DNA from: CALSPH01 sp041690035 | Lineage (GTDB): Bacteria > Bacteroidota > Bacteroidia > NS11-12g > UBA955 | DNA: 17,460 bases | NCBI GenBank assembly: GCA_041690035.1 | Contig: JBDNFC010000014.1 | Coordinates: forward strand, 1 to 17,460 | Reading direction: 5' to 3' | In this document: in pieces, positions 1 through 9,829 of the stretch | Position numbering within the stretch: the stretch's first letter is position 1 | Layout: every line of letters begins with the position of its first letter | Translations under genes and position numbers: made by a program | Notes under the pieces: model-generated | Databases searched by the model: none | What the model saw: the letters and a program-made list of their open reading frames with translations, nothing else | What the model was told of the DNA's origin: nothing

Positions 1-1023
1 AATAAAGAAGCCAAAGGGCTAATTTATGCCAGTTTTATTGGCGGAACGCGCACAAATGACCATGTAGATGGGGGTACATCGCGCTTTGATAAAAATGGAA
101 TTGTTTACCAATCAGTTTGTGCTAGTTGCCCACAAGGGTCTGGTGGTATGATTTCAGATTTTCCTACAAGTGCCAATGCAATTTTTCCTACCAACAGCAG
201 TATCAGGTGCTCTAATGCGAGTTTTAAATTAGATTTTGAAATAACTTATTTTACAGAAGCAAAGTTTTCTATCCCAACAAAAATATGTCTTAAAGATACC
301 ATTTTATTCTTTAATACTGGACGTGGTACTCAATTTTATTGGGATTTTGGTGATGGCAATAAAAGTAATCAAAAAAGCCCAATTCATGAATATAAAAATT
401 CAGGAACTTACAAGATTACCCTAATAGCCCAAGACTCCTTGGCTTGTAATCTAGCAGACACTGCCTACGCAGAAATAACCGTTAATGTTTCACCGATTGC
501 TGAGTTTTCAGTTGCTTTTGAACCCTGTAATCCAGGTTTAATTACCATTGCTTACACCAATGATAACCTGGCTGTAATAGATTGGATATTTGATGACGGA
601 AATACATCTTCTGGAGATATAAATAGTTACAGGTATGCCAAAGATGGGGAATATAAAATGAAAAAAATAGTAAGCTATCCCAATGGTTGTAAAGATACCT
701 TTATTCAGCTTGTAAATTTATCCTCTAATGCAGGTGGAACTGTTAAAATGTATAATATTTTTAGCCCCAATAAGGATGGACTTAATGATTGCTGGGCTCC
801 TGATGGCATAAATAAGGAGTGTGAAACGTATGAAACTAAAATATACAATAGAAATGGTACATTGGTCTACAATTCAGAAGAGAATGGGGCATGTTGGCAA
901 GGGTTTATTAATTACAGTAAATCACTTGCTACTTCTGGAACTTATTATGCACATACACTTATTAAACGAAAGGATAATAAGGAAAAGAAAGAAATATATT
1001 CTGTAATTACACTCGTTAGATAA
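1..1023 (+). CDS. T9SS type B cargo protein with PKD domains (5' end outside window)
   Basis: The reading frame is open from base 1, so the start lies upstream; 340 residues are visible. The first part carries HVDGGTSRFDKNG and a short Cys-x-x-Cys (CASC), a pattern I associate with the SBBP-like region of large Bacteroidota surface proteins. Two PKD-type domains follow, with YWDFGDG near visible residue 113 and a degenerate WIFDDG near residue 195. Residues from about 250 to the end match the gliding-motility-associated C-terminal (CHU_C) domain: FSPNKDGLND, then IYNRNG, then a terminal beta-rich stretch ending LVR. That domain is the type B signal for export through the type IX secretion system, so the product is predicted to be secreted or cell-surface attached. 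The cargo function is not recognisable. The next gene is another type B cargo protein, 105 bases downstream on the same strand. Confidence 0.88.
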   Translation, partial: NKEAKGLIYASFIGGTRTNDHVDGGTSRFDKNGIVYQSVCASCPQGSGGMISDFPTSANAIFPTNSSIRCSNASFKLDFEITYFTEAKFSIPTKICLKDTILFFNTGRGTQFYWDFGDGNKSNQKSPIHEYKNSGTYKITLIAQDSLACNLADTAYAEITVNVSPIAEFSVAFEPCNPGLITIAYTNDNLAVIDWIFDDGNTSSGDINSYRYAKDGEYKMKKIVSYPNGCKDTFIQLVNLSSNAGGTVKMYNIFSPNKDGLNDCWAPDGINKECETYETKIYNRNGTLVYNSEENGACWQGFINYSKSLATSGTYYAHTLIKRKDNKEKKEIYSVITLVR

Positions 1024-1128
1024 AATTATTAATGCGAAATAGAATCTTGTTAAATTTAGGAAACAAAACCTTGAATAATTAAATGAACCATACATTAAAC
1101 TTTATAAATATTTTTTAATCTCTAAAAT

Positions 1129-4100
1129 ATGAATACAAACAAACAAATCTTACTATCAGTAATTCCTTTTATTTTCTCTATTACATTGAGTGCACAAAGC
1201 ACTAAAGACACAGCCGACAATCCTTATTGGATAAAAATGATGGGCGATAAAAGCATTAATTTTTATCAAACCCAAAGGGCATTTAATCTCTATTGGGAAA
1301 ATCGCCCAATTACCAAAGGTTGCGGCTGGAAACCATTCAAGCGTTGGGAATATATGGCAGAAAAAGAGATTGATAGTCTTGGTAATTTTCCTGATGTTAG
1401 CTATCAGCTTGCAGTAGGAAAATTAATGCATGATGCCGACAATAAACTTTGGGACTTAGTGATATCTGGTGTTGGTAATGGCACAGCAAAGTGCAATGTT
1501 CAGGGTGAGTGGGCAATAGAAGGTCCTACATTTTTACCAGCTAATAACACAGGTCAGCTAAATGGTATGGGGAGACTAAATGCCATAGCCTTACACCCAA
1601 AAGATACCAATATTATTTATGTTGGTGCAGCATCTGGAGGTATTTGGAAAACAATTAATGGTGGTCAATCTTGGGATTATTATGCAGATTCTTTACCCAC
1701 TTTAGGGGTAAGTTCAATAGTAATAGATCCCAATAATTCTGATACCATTTATTTTGGCTCTGGAGATAGAGATGCAAATGATGCTCAAGGTTTTGGTGTT
1801 TTTAAAAGCACTAATGGAGGAAAAAGTTGGGTAATAAGTAACTCTGGAATGGGTAATAGAACTGTGGGTAGATTAATTATTGACCCTAGCAATACCGCTA
1901 ATTTGCTCGCTGCCTGTGACAATGGTATTTATCGTTCTACCAATTATGGGGTTTCGTGGACTCAAACTTCTACTATTGGGCCAATGAAAGATATTATTTT
2001 TAAACCCAACAATAGTCAAGTGGTTTATGCCACAGTAAATGGATTGTTTTATCGTTCTCTAAATAATGGTGTAACTTGGTTACAGATTACCAATGGCTTG
2101 CCTACTAGTGCAATTAGCAGAGGTGTAATAGATGCAAATCCACTAAATCCATCATTGGTTTATTTTTGGGCCGCAAATGGCAGTATAAATAAAGGGTTTT
2201 ATCTCAGCAGAGATAGCGGAGCCACATTTGTTACCCAATCTACTACCCCAAATTTGCATGACTATGCTACTGATGGCTCTGGAACGGGCGGACAGGCTTG
2301 GTATAATAAAGATATGGTTACTGATGCCGACAGTGCAGGAATAATTTATGTTTCAGGTGTTAATGTTTTTAAGTCACGCGATACTGGAAAAACTTGGCTA
2401 ATTTCTGCCTATTGGGTAAATCAAGTGCATGCTGATAATCATGAAACTGTTCGCTGCCCAATAACTAAAAAAACCTTTACGGTGGGCGATGGAGGTATCT
2501 ATTATACTAGAAGCAAAGGGGCAAATTGGATAGATATAAGCAGTGGTTTAGGGATTTCTCAAATTTATAAAATGGGTGCAAGCAGAACCGTAAAAGATAA
2601 ATTGATTATAGGTTTGCAGGATAATGGAACTGCTAATTACAACAATGGTTGGTTTACAACCAGAGGTGGAGATGGAATGGATTGCGAGGTAGACCAAACA
2701 GACGCACGATACAGTTATGGCGAATTGTATTTTGGCAATGTATTTAGAGTTTACGATGTTAACACACAAACTACCATAGCCGCAAATGGGGTAAATGGTA
2801 TTACAGAATCAGGGGGCTGGGTTACACCTATAACCTTGAGAGAAGGCAGTGGCAATACCATGTATATTGGTTATAAAAATATTTGGCGCAGCAATAATAT
2901 AAGAAATAATACGCCAACATGGAGCATTATAGGTAGCAGTCTTGGAGGAGTTTCCGGTACTAATTTTACAGAATTAGAGAGCGGCATTGCCAATTCAGAT
3001 ATTTTATATGCCTCAAGGTCTAATGGTACTTTTTTTAGAACGGATGATGCAAATGCAGCTGCCCCCTCTTGGAATACCATAGTACAGCCAATTGCAGGCA
3101 CGATTGCGGCAATAGAAACTGATCCAAAAATAGAAGGTGCGGTTTATATCGGAGTTTCTAATCGGGTTTACCGCTCTCTGAATAAAGGCACTTCATGGAC
3201 GTATGTAAATGGTACAAATTTACCTTCCAATATAAATTGTGTGCTATTAGATACTGCCTCTCCCAAAAAAGGAATTTATGTAGGTACATTGCGCAGCGGT
3301 GTATGGTATACCGATACTACATTAAGCAGTTGGCGCTATTTTAGCAAAGGCATGCCAGCTACTGCCAATGTTACAGATATCGAACTTTATTATGAAAAAA
3401 AACCTGATTGTAACTGTAGTAAACTTTATGCATCTACCTACAATAAAGGTGTATATTCTTCTAATGTTTACAATGATGGTACAGCAAAGCCTTTGGCTAA
3501 ATTAGAAAAATATGATTCTGTAGTTTGTAAAAATGGAGTGGTTAATTTTTCAGCAATTGGTTGTAATAATCCTACTGAATATAAATGGTCTTTTTCGCCC
3601 AATACAGTTATTTTTATAAATGGAACATCAGATTCTAGCCAAAATGCAAGTGTTAGATTTAGTGGAGCCAATACTACCTATTTGTTTAAATACATTGTTG
3701 AAAATTGTAATGGATTAGACACTTTAGAAGGTAAAGTGATTGTAGGCGATACGGTAATTAAAGCTACATGTGTTGGCAGCACCACAAATAATTTTAGCGG
3801 TCTTGGTATTTTTAATGTAAAATTTGAATCTATTAACAGAAGGTCTTTGGGCAGAAATCCGGAGGGGCAATATGTAGATTTAGCTTGTACCAACATTGCA
3901 AAAGTAAAAAGAGGTCAAAATTACAGGCTTAATGTTACCACAGGTTTAAATAACACTGAGCAAGTAAAAGCCTTCGTTGATTATAACAATGATGGAGATT
4001 TTGTGGATGTTGGAGAAATGGTATATACTCCTGCAGCCGCAATGACAAACCATTCGGACACTTTTACAATTCCATTAACTGCACCTGCTGGTAAAATAGT

Positions 4101-7100
4101 TCGCTTTAGAATAAGAAGTGATTTTGTTTCTTTAGGAACCAGTCCATGCTCTGTATTGGCTTATGGGCAAACTGAAGACTATGGATTGTACATAGAAAGC
4201 GATTCTGTATTTCCTAAATTTGTGCAAAATGACAGCGTAATTTGCACTGGTAGAAAGGTGGTTTTTACAGATTCTACAAAAGGTGGTTTAGGTTATCCTT
4301 ATCTCTGGAATTTTGGGGCAGGAGCAAGCCCAGCAACTAGCGCTGCAATTGGTCCACATACTATTACTTATTCCTCTGGAGGGTATAAAAGTGTAACATT
4401 AACTGTAGATGGAAAGGTGTTTAAAAAAGACAGTGCTGTTTTTGTTCAAAATGGTCCAGATTTAAATTTATTAGTTAGTAATAATGATACCAATGTGTGT
4501 GCAGGAAAAAATATCGTGCTATCAGCCTTAGATGCAAATGCTTCTGGTGCAAGTTTTCAATGGCAAAAAAATGGATTAAATATATTAGATTCCACATTTA
4601 ATGTATTGCGTTTAAATAATGTTTCACTTAGCGATAGCGCTCTTTATAGTGTAATAGCCAAAGTTGGAAATTGTGCAGATACTTTTAAAAATAGGCTAAT
4701 TGCAGTGCATGCTCAGCCTGTATCCACCTTTTTGGTATCAGCAGATTCGCTTTGTTTTAAAGGCCATCAATTTAATCTTACTAACAATAGCAGCCTTGCA
4801 AATGGCACTGTGCTAAATTCAAATTGGCAATTTGGTGATGCAAGCAATAGTGTGCTCCAAAACCCAACAAAATCTTATGTTTTATATGGCAGTTACACCA
4901 TAAAATTGGTAAGCAGTACTGTTTTTGGTTGTAAAGATTCTATGCTGCGAATCATAAAGGTAAATCCTTCTCCAATGGCTAATTTTAGTGTGTTAGACAG
5001 TAATCAGTGTTTAACAGGAAATAAATTTGATTTTTTAAGCGGATCTACTATTCCAGTGGGTACATTAACTCATTTATGGAAATTTGGTGATGGTAATACC
5101 AGTGGCGGAGTTATTCCAGCACATACTTATCTTGCAGCATTAGATTCTGTAATGGTACGGCTAATTGTTAGTTCTACATCAAATTGCATTGACAGTGTGC
5201 AAAAAAGGGTCAATATTAATCCAATGCCTGTGGCCGCTTTTGCACTAAATAATGCAAGCCAATGCCTGAATAATAATAGCTTCATATTTACCAATCAAAG
5301 CAGTGTTGCTAAAGGCACTCTTGCCAATAATTGGGCATTTGGGGATGCCAATACTTCGCTGTTAAATAATCCAACGTATAGTTATTCTAATTTTGGTGCT
5401 TATACAGTAAAATTAACAGTTACAAGCAATCAAGGCTGTATAGATTCAGCCAAGCGAATAACCAATGTGTATGAAAATGCAAAACCGAATTTTATGGTAA
5501 ATGATTCACAGCAATGTTTTAAAAATCATAGTTTTGTGTTTTCTAATTCAACCATTCTGAGTATTGGCAGCTACACCAATTTATGGAAATTTGGCAACGG
5601 AGATACTTCTACAGCTATTAATCCATTGAGCAAATCTTATGCTTTGCTTGCAGATACTTATGCTGTAAAATTAATAGCTAAAACCAACCAAGGTTGCACA
5701 GATAGTATTACTAAACTTATTTTTTTGAAACCCATGCCCGCATCAAATTTTAGTATCAATACAATAGGGCAGTGTTTGACAGGAAATAATTTTATATTTA
5801 CAAGCACTGCAAGTATTGCCAAGGGGGCTATCAATCATGCTTGGAATTTTGGCAATAATATGATATCTATTTTAAATAATCCGAGCCATTCTTACGCTTT
5901 TGCCTCAGATTCATTTAGAGTTTCTCTGATTAATACCAGTAATTTTGGTTGTGTAGATAGCGTTGCCAAGCATGTTTATGTTTATTATAAACCGATAGTA
6001 GACTTTTCTATTGATAAAATTAGCCAATGCCTCAATGGAAATAATTTTGGTTTTTTAAATTTATCTGGAATTACCAAAGGAAATCTCAGTTATTTTTGGC
6101 AATTTGGAAATGGGGCTACATCGGGCAGTTTGAGCACAAGTCATGTTTATGCTACTGCTGGGGTTTTCAATATTAAATTAATTTGCACTAGTGAAAAAAG
6201 TTGTAAAGATAGTGTTACTAAGGCAGTTACAGTGCACTCAAGTTCTGTTCCAAATTTTACTATTAATATGCCCATGCAGTGTTTTAGAGGCAATGCTTTT
6301 AGCTATTCAGATAATAGTACATTGAGTGCAGGTTCATATACCAATACTTGGAGTTTAGGCGATGGAACAACGGCAGGAAATAGCGCAAATCAAAATAAAA
6401 TTTACACCAATTTTGTTGACAGTTTAAATGTAAAATTAGTAAATACTACCAATAATGGTTGCAAAGATTCCACTACCAAGAAAGTTTATTTAAAACCTAC
6501 TCCACAAGCTAATTATAGTATCAATGACAGTACACAATGTTTGCAAAATAATAACTTTATTTTTGCTAATAGTAGCAGCTTTGTTAATGCTGCCACCAGT
6601 TATCAATGGACATTTGGAGATGGAAATGGTGCCTTATCTGAAAATCCAAGCCATATTTATTTCGCAGAAAATGCAGCATTATTGGCAAAATTGGTGGTAA
6701 AATCTGATTTTGGCTGCACTGATAGTATTGCCAAGTTAATGGTAGTTTATCCAAATCCTCAATCGCTTTTTAGTATCAATGACACTGCACAGTGTTTTGT
6801 TGGGAACAATTTTATTTTTACAGATAATTCTAGCCTAAGTTCAGGTGGTTTTAATACCAGTTGGCGCATAAGCAATGGAACTATTAGCACTGCAAATCCA
6901 TTTAGCTATAATTTTACTGTTTCAGGCAGCTATACCATCACAAACATCGCTGTTAGTGCAGTAGGGTGTCAAGATTCTAGTAAAAAGGCCATTATTGTGT
7001 ACAGAAATCCTCAAGCAAATTTTAGTTTAAACAAAGATTCTCAATGTTTGATAGGCAATAATTTTAGTTTAAATGATATCTCGCTTTTTGGCGGAACAAG

Positions 7101-8028
7101 CCCAAATAGAAATTGGTATGCCAATAACAGTATTTTGCCATCTGTAGTAGCCAATGCACAAAATAGTTTTGGAAGTGTGGGCAATAAAATTTTAAAACTG
7201 GTAATTGTTTCTGCCGAAGGATGCAGGGATAGTTTAGAGAGAACAGTTACTGTTGTAGAACATCCGGTGTTTAGAGTTTTAGGGGATGAAAAATTGTGTT
7301 TAAATCAAAATCTCGATTTAACTGCTCAAAGCACAGATCCAAACCTGCGTTATGAATGGCAAAACAATAATCAAACACCTGTTTTTGCAAATCCTTTTAC
7401 AGTGATTGGAAACACTGCCGGGGTAAAAAATATTAAAATAAAAGCATCTAATACTTTTGGCTGCAAAAGCGATTCTATTTACAACAGCAGAGTGGTGGTT
7501 TATAAATTGCCAAATGTTGCCATTGATACTTCGGTAATCGCTTTGCAAAACGGAATAGAGTTGAGCATAAAAGATGTTTCTAATATTCCTATTTTATCCA
7601 GAAATTGGACTTTTATACCCACAGGTTCAGGCATTGATGAAATAGAGAAATTGATATTTTTGGATACGACAAGTCTTTCAGTCACTTTAAGTTTAATTGA
7701 TACTAATGGATGCGAGGGAGTTTTGACTAAGCAATACTTTATCACAATTCCAAATGGCTATTTTTTGCCAAATGCGTTTTCTCCAAATAAGGATAATAGA
7801 AATGATGTTTTTGGTTTAACTGGTTTAGTGAGAGTTAAAAAATTTGAAATGCATATTTATAACCGTTGGGGAGAAAAGCTTTTTCAAACCAATAATCCAA
7901 ACCAAGGCTGGGACGGAACTTATGGTGGAGAGCTGGTGCAAAATGGCGGATATTCCTATTACATGGAGTTGATAGATTTCGAAGGCAAGAAAGTGGTGCG
8001 AAAAGGCACATTGATGATAGTAAATTAA
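1129..8028 (+). CDS. Giant secreted BNR-propeller / multi-PKD protein with T9SS type B sorting domain
   Basis: The protein has 2299 residues. A signal peptide ends near SAQ (residues 21-23). Residues about 145-780 are a sortilin/BNR-like beta-propeller region, with repeated motifs such as GGIWKTINGGQSW, VFKSTNGGKSW and IYRSTNYGVSW. An Ig/PKD-like domain spans about 788-875. A GEVED-type domain spans about 902-1023, with FVDYNNDGDFVDVGE and GQTEDYGLYIE. One PKD and one Ig-like domain (FQWQKNGLNI) follow. Residues about 1198-2046 hold ten tandem PKD-type repeats, then come two further Ig/PKD-like domains. The CHU_C sorting domain lies at about 2209-2299 (NAFSPNKDNRNDVFG, IYNRWGEKLF, GWDGTYGG). 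It should be exported by the type IX system and act at the cell surface or outside, plausibly in adhesion or polymer binding. That role is inference: BNR propellers of this kind occur both in glycoside hydrolases and in non-enzymatic proteins, and I see no diagnostic catalytic residue. Confidence 0.93.
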   Translation: MNTNKQILLSVIPFIFSITLSAQSTKDTADNPYWIKMMGDKSINFYQTQRAFNLYWENRPITKGCGWKPFKRWEYMAEKEIDSLGNFPDVSYQLAVGKLMHDADNKLWDLVISGVGNGTAKCNVQGEWAIEGPTFLPANNTGQLNGMGRLNAIALHPKDTNIIYVGAASGGIWKTINGGQSWDYYADSLPTLGVSSIVIDPNNSDTIYFGSGDRDANDAQGFGVFKSTNGGKSWVISNSGMGNRTVGRLIIDPSNTANLLAACDNGIYRSTNYGVSWTQTSTIGPMKDIIFKPNNSQVVYATVNGLFYRSLNNGVTWLQITNGLPTSAISRGVIDANPLNPSLVYFWAANGSINKGFYLSRDSGATFVTQSTTPNLHDYATDGSGTGGQAWYNKDMVTDADSAGIIYVSGVNVFKSRDTGKTWLISAYWVNQVHADNHETVRCPITKKTFTVGDGGIYYTRSKGANWIDISSGLGISQIYKMGASRTVKDKLIIGLQDNGTANYNNGWFTTRGGDGMDCEVDQTDARYSYGELYFGNVFRVYDVNTQTTIAANGVNGITESGGWVTPITLREGSGNTMYIGYKNIWRSNNIRNNTPTWSIIGSSLGGVSGTNFTELESGIANSDILYASRSNGTFFRTDDANAAAPSWNTIVQPIAGTIAAIETDPKIEGAVYIGVSNRVYRSLNKGTSWTYVNGTNLPSNINCVLLDTASPKKGIYVGTLRSGVWYTDTTLSSWRYFSKGMPATANVTDIELYYEKKPDCNCSKLYASTYNKGVYSSNVYNDGTAKPLAKLEKYDSVVCKNGVVNFSAIGCNNPTEYKWSFSPNTVIFINGTSDSSQNASVRFSGANTTYLFKYIVENCNGLDTLEGKVIVGDTVIKATCVGSTTNNFSGLGIFNVKFESINRRSLGRNPEGQYVDLACTNIAKVKRGQNYRLNVTTGLNNTEQVKAFVDYNNDGDFVDVGEMVYTPAAAMTNHSDTFTIPLTAPAGKIVRFRIRSDFVSLGTSPCSVLAYGQTEDYGLYIESDSVFPKFVQNDSVICTGRKVVFTDSTKGGLGYPYLWNFGAGASPATSAAIGPHTITYSSGGYKSVTLTVDGKVFKKDSAVFVQNGPDLNLLVSNNDTNVCAGKNIVLSALDANASGASFQWQKNGLNILDSTFNVLRLNNVSLSDSALYSVIAKVGNCADTFKNRLIAVHAQPVSTFLVSADSLCFKGHQFNLTNNSSLANGTVLNSNWQFGDASNSVLQNPTKSYVLYGSYTIKLVSSTVFGCKDSMLRIIKVNPSPMANFSVLDSNQCLTGNKFDFLSGSTIPVGTLTHLWKFGDGNTSGGVIPAHTYLAALDSVMVRLIVSSTSNCIDSVQKRVNINPMPVAAFALNNASQCLNNNSFIFTNQSSVAKGTLANNWAFGDANTSLLNNPTYSYSNFGAYTVKLTVTSNQGCIDSAKRITNVYENAKPNFMVNDSQQCFKNHSFVFSNSTILSIGSYTNLWKFGNGDTSTAINPLSKSYALLADTYAVKLIAKTNQGCTDSITKLIFLKPMPASNFSINTIGQCLTGNNFIFTSTASIAKGAINHAWNFGNNMISILNNPSHSYAFASDSFRVSLINTSNFGCVDSVAKHVYVYYKPIVDFSIDKISQCLNGNNFGFLNLSGITKGNLSYFWQFGNGATSGSLSTSHVYATAGVFNIKLICTSEKSCKDSVTKAVTVHSSSVPNFTINMPMQCFRGNAFSYSDNSTLSAGSYTNTWSLGDGTTAGNSANQNKIYTNFVDSLNVKLVNTTNNGCKDSTTKKVYLKPTPQANYSINDSTQCLQNNNFIFANSSSFVNAATSYQWTFGDGNGALSENPSHIYFAENAALLAKLVVKSDFGCTDSIAKLMVVYPNPQSLFSINDTAQCFVGNNFIFTDNSSLSSGGFNTSWRISNGTISTANPFSYNFTVSGSYTITNIAVSAVGCQDSSKKAIIVYRNPQANFSLNKDSQCLIGNNFSLNDISLFGGTSPNRNWYANNSILPSVVANAQNSFGSVGNKILKLVIVSAEGCRDSLERTVTVVEHPVFRVLGDEKLCLNQNLDLTAQSTDPNLRYEWQNNNQTPVFANPFTVIGNTAGVKNIKIKASNTFGCKSDSIYNSRVVVYKLPNVAIDTSVIALQNGIELSIKDVSNIPILSRNWTFIPTGSGIDEIEKLIFLDTTSLSVTLSLIDTNGCEGVLTKQYFITIPNGYFLPNAFSPNKDNRNDVFGLTGLVRVKKFEMHIYNRWGEKLFQTNNPNQGWDGTYGGELVQNGGYSYYMELIDFEGKKVVRKGTLMIVN

Positions 8029-8062
8029 TTTTTTTTTTATTTCGTTTTGCTTGTTATTGCTT

Positions 8063-8070
8063 TAGTTTTG
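8063..8070 (+). promoter_or_regulatory. -7 promoter element upstream of pyrD
   Basis: TAGTTTTG matches the Bacteroidota primary sigma factor -7 consensus TAnnTTTG. It ends four bases before the pyrD ATG, so the transcript would begin at or next to the start codon and have almost no leader. No well-placed -33 TTTG is evident; the nearest, at 8046-8049, is too close. Confidence 0.5.
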
Positions 8071-8074
8071 CAGC

Positions 8075-9085
8075 ATGTTTAGTTTAATTAGAAAAATATT
8101 GTTTCTAATGCCTGCAGAAAGGGCGCATTATTTTACCATGAATTTGCTTTCTATTGCAGATAAGATAGGTGTTTTGAGCTTGTTTTTAGAGCAACAAAAA
8201 CCCGAAAATGCAATAGATTTTTGTGGTTTACATTTTCCGAATAAAATAGGCTTGGCTGCAGGTTTTGATAAAGACGCCCGCTTTTTGAATGTATTGTCTA
8301 AAATGGGGTTTGGGCATGTAGAAGTGGGCACTGTTACCCCTCTGCCACAAGCTGGAAACCCGAAACCAAGGCTTTTTAGATTACCAAAAGACCAAGCACT
8401 CATTAATAGAATGGGTTTTAATAATAACGGGGTAGATGCAATGGTGAAAAGGCTGAAAAATAGACCGAAAAATCTTATTGTTGGAGGAAATATTGGTAAA
8501 AATAAGTTAACAGAAGATGCAATTCCTGATTATTTAATTTGCTTAGAAAAATTGTATGACTATGTTGATTATTTTACAATTAATATAAGCAGTCCCAATA
8601 CTCCTGGCTTAAGAGATTTGCAAGATAAAGGGCCTCTGCTCGCCTTGTTAGCTGCTGTAATAGAAAAAAGAGATTTTCTAAAAAGTCAGAAAGGAATAGA
8701 CAGGCCAGTGTTTTTAAAAATTGCACCCGATTTAACAGAAACTCAAATAGTAGAAATAGCAGAAATAGTGATAAAAACCAACACCAATGCAGTGGTAGTA
8801 AGCAATACTACCATAGATAGAACCAATCTTAAAACTTCATCCAATACAATTGAAGAAATAGGGGCGGGTGGTTTAAGTGGATTGCCACTGCGTGATAAAT
8901 CAAATGTTGCATTGCTCACTTTATCAAATTTATTGCCTAAAAATATTGGGATTATTGCAGTGGGGGGCATTATGTGCAAACAAGATGCCCAAGATAAAAT
9001 AAACATGGGAGCGCATTTAGTGCAGGTTTATACAGGATTTGTATATCAAGGCTTGCCGCTTATTAATAAACTTGCAAATATTTAA
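8075..9085 (+). CDS. pyrD: Dihydroorotate dehydrogenase (quinone), class 2
   Basis: This flavoenzyme oxidises dihydroorotate to orotate in de novo pyrimidine synthesis, passing electrons to quinone at the inner membrane. At 336 residues it has the normal class 2 length, including an amphipathic N-terminal extension (residues 1-40) of the kind that contacts membrane and quinone. Recognisable motifs are GLAAGFDKD (59-67), FMN/substrate-binding INRMGFNNNG (110-119), the class 2 active-site loop NISSPNTPGLR (170-180) with the catalytic-base serine expected at 172/173, FLKIAPDL (213-220) with Lys215, VVSNTT (241-246), GGLSGLPL (265-272) and AVGGI (295-299). The start at 8075 preserves the N-terminal helices and sits directly after a promoter-like TAGTTTTG. 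It lies 46 bases after the giant secreted protein, which is probably unrelated in function. Confidence 0.97.
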   Translation: MFSLIRKILFLMPAERAHYFTMNLLSIADKIGVLSLFLEQQKPENAIDFCGLHFPNKIGLAAGFDKDARFLNVLSKMGFGHVEVGTVTPLPQAGNPKPRLFRLPKDQALINRMGFNNNGVDAMVKRLKNRPKNLIVGGNIGKNKLTEDAIPDYLICLEKLYDYVDYFTINISSPNTPGLRDLQDKGPLLALLAAVIEKRDFLKSQKGIDRPVFLKIAPDLTETQIVEIAEIVIKTNTNAVVVSNTTIDRTNLKTSSNTIEEIGAGGLSGLPLRDKSNVALLTLSNLLPKNIGIIAVGGIMCKQDAQDKINMGAHLVQVYTGFVYQGLPLINKLANI

Positions 9086-9086
9086 C

Positions 9087-9094
9087 TAATATTG
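9087..9094 (+). promoter_or_regulatory. Possible -7 promoter element upstream of the biotin-carrier gene
   Basis: TAATATTG differs from TAnnTTTG at one position and ends four bases before the ATG at 9099, the same geometry as the pyrD element (TTGCAG just before the start codon in both). It may give the gene its own near-leaderless transcript. The alternative is cotranscription with pyrD, whose stop is only 13 bases upstream. Confidence 0.3.
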
Positions 9095-9098
9095 CAGT

Positions 9099-9590
9099 AT
9101 GTATAAAGTAACTGTGCAAAATGAAGTGATAGAATTAACCTTGAAACAAGGCCAAATTTTATTAAACGATAATGTGCTGGATGTGGTAAAAATAGATACG
9201 GGTATTTATCACACAATTATAGACGGACATTCTGAAAATGTGCAAATAAAAAAAATAGATAAGGCAGCAAAGCTAGTTTATGCCAGCATAAATGGGAAGG
9301 CAGTAACTATAAAAATTGCTGATAAAATGGACGCATTACTTCAAAATATGGGGCTAGAAAGTGCAATGGTCAAAAAAATTAATAATCTAAAAGCACCAAT
9401 GCCAGGATTAGTCATAGAAATATTAGCAAAAAAAGGGGATGTGGTAATTAAAGGCGAACCCTTGCTTGTGCTAGAAGCTATGAAAATGGAAAATGTGATT
9501 AAATCAGAAGGCGATGGGATTATAAAAGAAATATTGGTTATTGCAAAAGATGCAGTTGATAAAAATCAAGTATTGCTTACTTTTGAATAG
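9099..9590 (+). CDS. Biotin carboxyl carrier protein / biotinyl domain subunit
   Basis: At 163 residues this is a free-standing biotin carrier of the kind that works with an acyl-CoA carboxylase (acetyl-, propionyl- or methylcrotonyl-CoA type) in the cytoplasm. The C-terminal biotinyl domain covers about residues 97-163, starting at KAPMPGLV and containing the canonical EAMKMEN motif; Lys129 is the expected biotin-attachment site. The N-terminal 90 residues are a small beta-rich region without a clear family match by eye, as in carriers from propionyl-CoA-type carboxylases. No carboxylase or carboxyltransferase subunit is adjacent in this window, so the partner enzyme cannot be named. The gene starts 13 bases after pyrD, so shared transcription is possible. 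Confidence 0.88.
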   Translation: MYKVTVQNEVIELTLKQGQILLNDNVLDVVKIDTGIYHTIIDGHSENVQIKKIDKAAKLVYASINGKAVTIKIADKMDALLQNMGLESAMVKKINNLKAPMPGLVIEILAKKGDVVIKGEPLLVLEAMKMENVIKSEGDGIIKEILVIAKDAVDKNQVLLTFE

Positions 9591-9786
9591 TTATTTTTTT
9601 CTTGTTTTCATGTATTTTAATGCATGCCGTGTTTTGAATAAAATTTTTGGAGCAATAATTGCAATTACTTTCTATGCGTATTCTTATCAAGTAAGAGCAA
9701 CAATTTTTTATTATTTGCACCGTTTAATTATTGAATGGGTCATTGGTAAAATTGTATTGCTTAATAGCAAAGTTATACCCATTAGA

Positions 9787-9819
9787 TTTGAAATTCCCTA
9801 TAAATTAACACTATATTTG
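9787..9819 (+). promoter_or_regulatory. Bacteroidota-type promoter of the transglycosylase-purN operon
   Basis: TTTG at 9787-9790 and TATATTTG at 9812-9819 are separated by 21 bases, close to the Bacteroidota primary sigma consensus (TTTG, about 19-21 bases, TAnnTTTG). The -7 element ends ten bases before the ATG at 9830. It is the only strong promoter-like signal seen in the 239-base gap after the biotin-carrier gene and should drive the three-gene operon that follows. Confidence 0.6.
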
Positions 9820-9829
9820 CCTTTTAAAA

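Noticed and set aside
2548..2769. Minus-strand open frames within the giant secreted protein (here and at 2871-3101, 3468-3896, 7318-7745)
   Set aside because: They lie fully inside a well-supported coding region, have no family features and are opposite-strand shadows.
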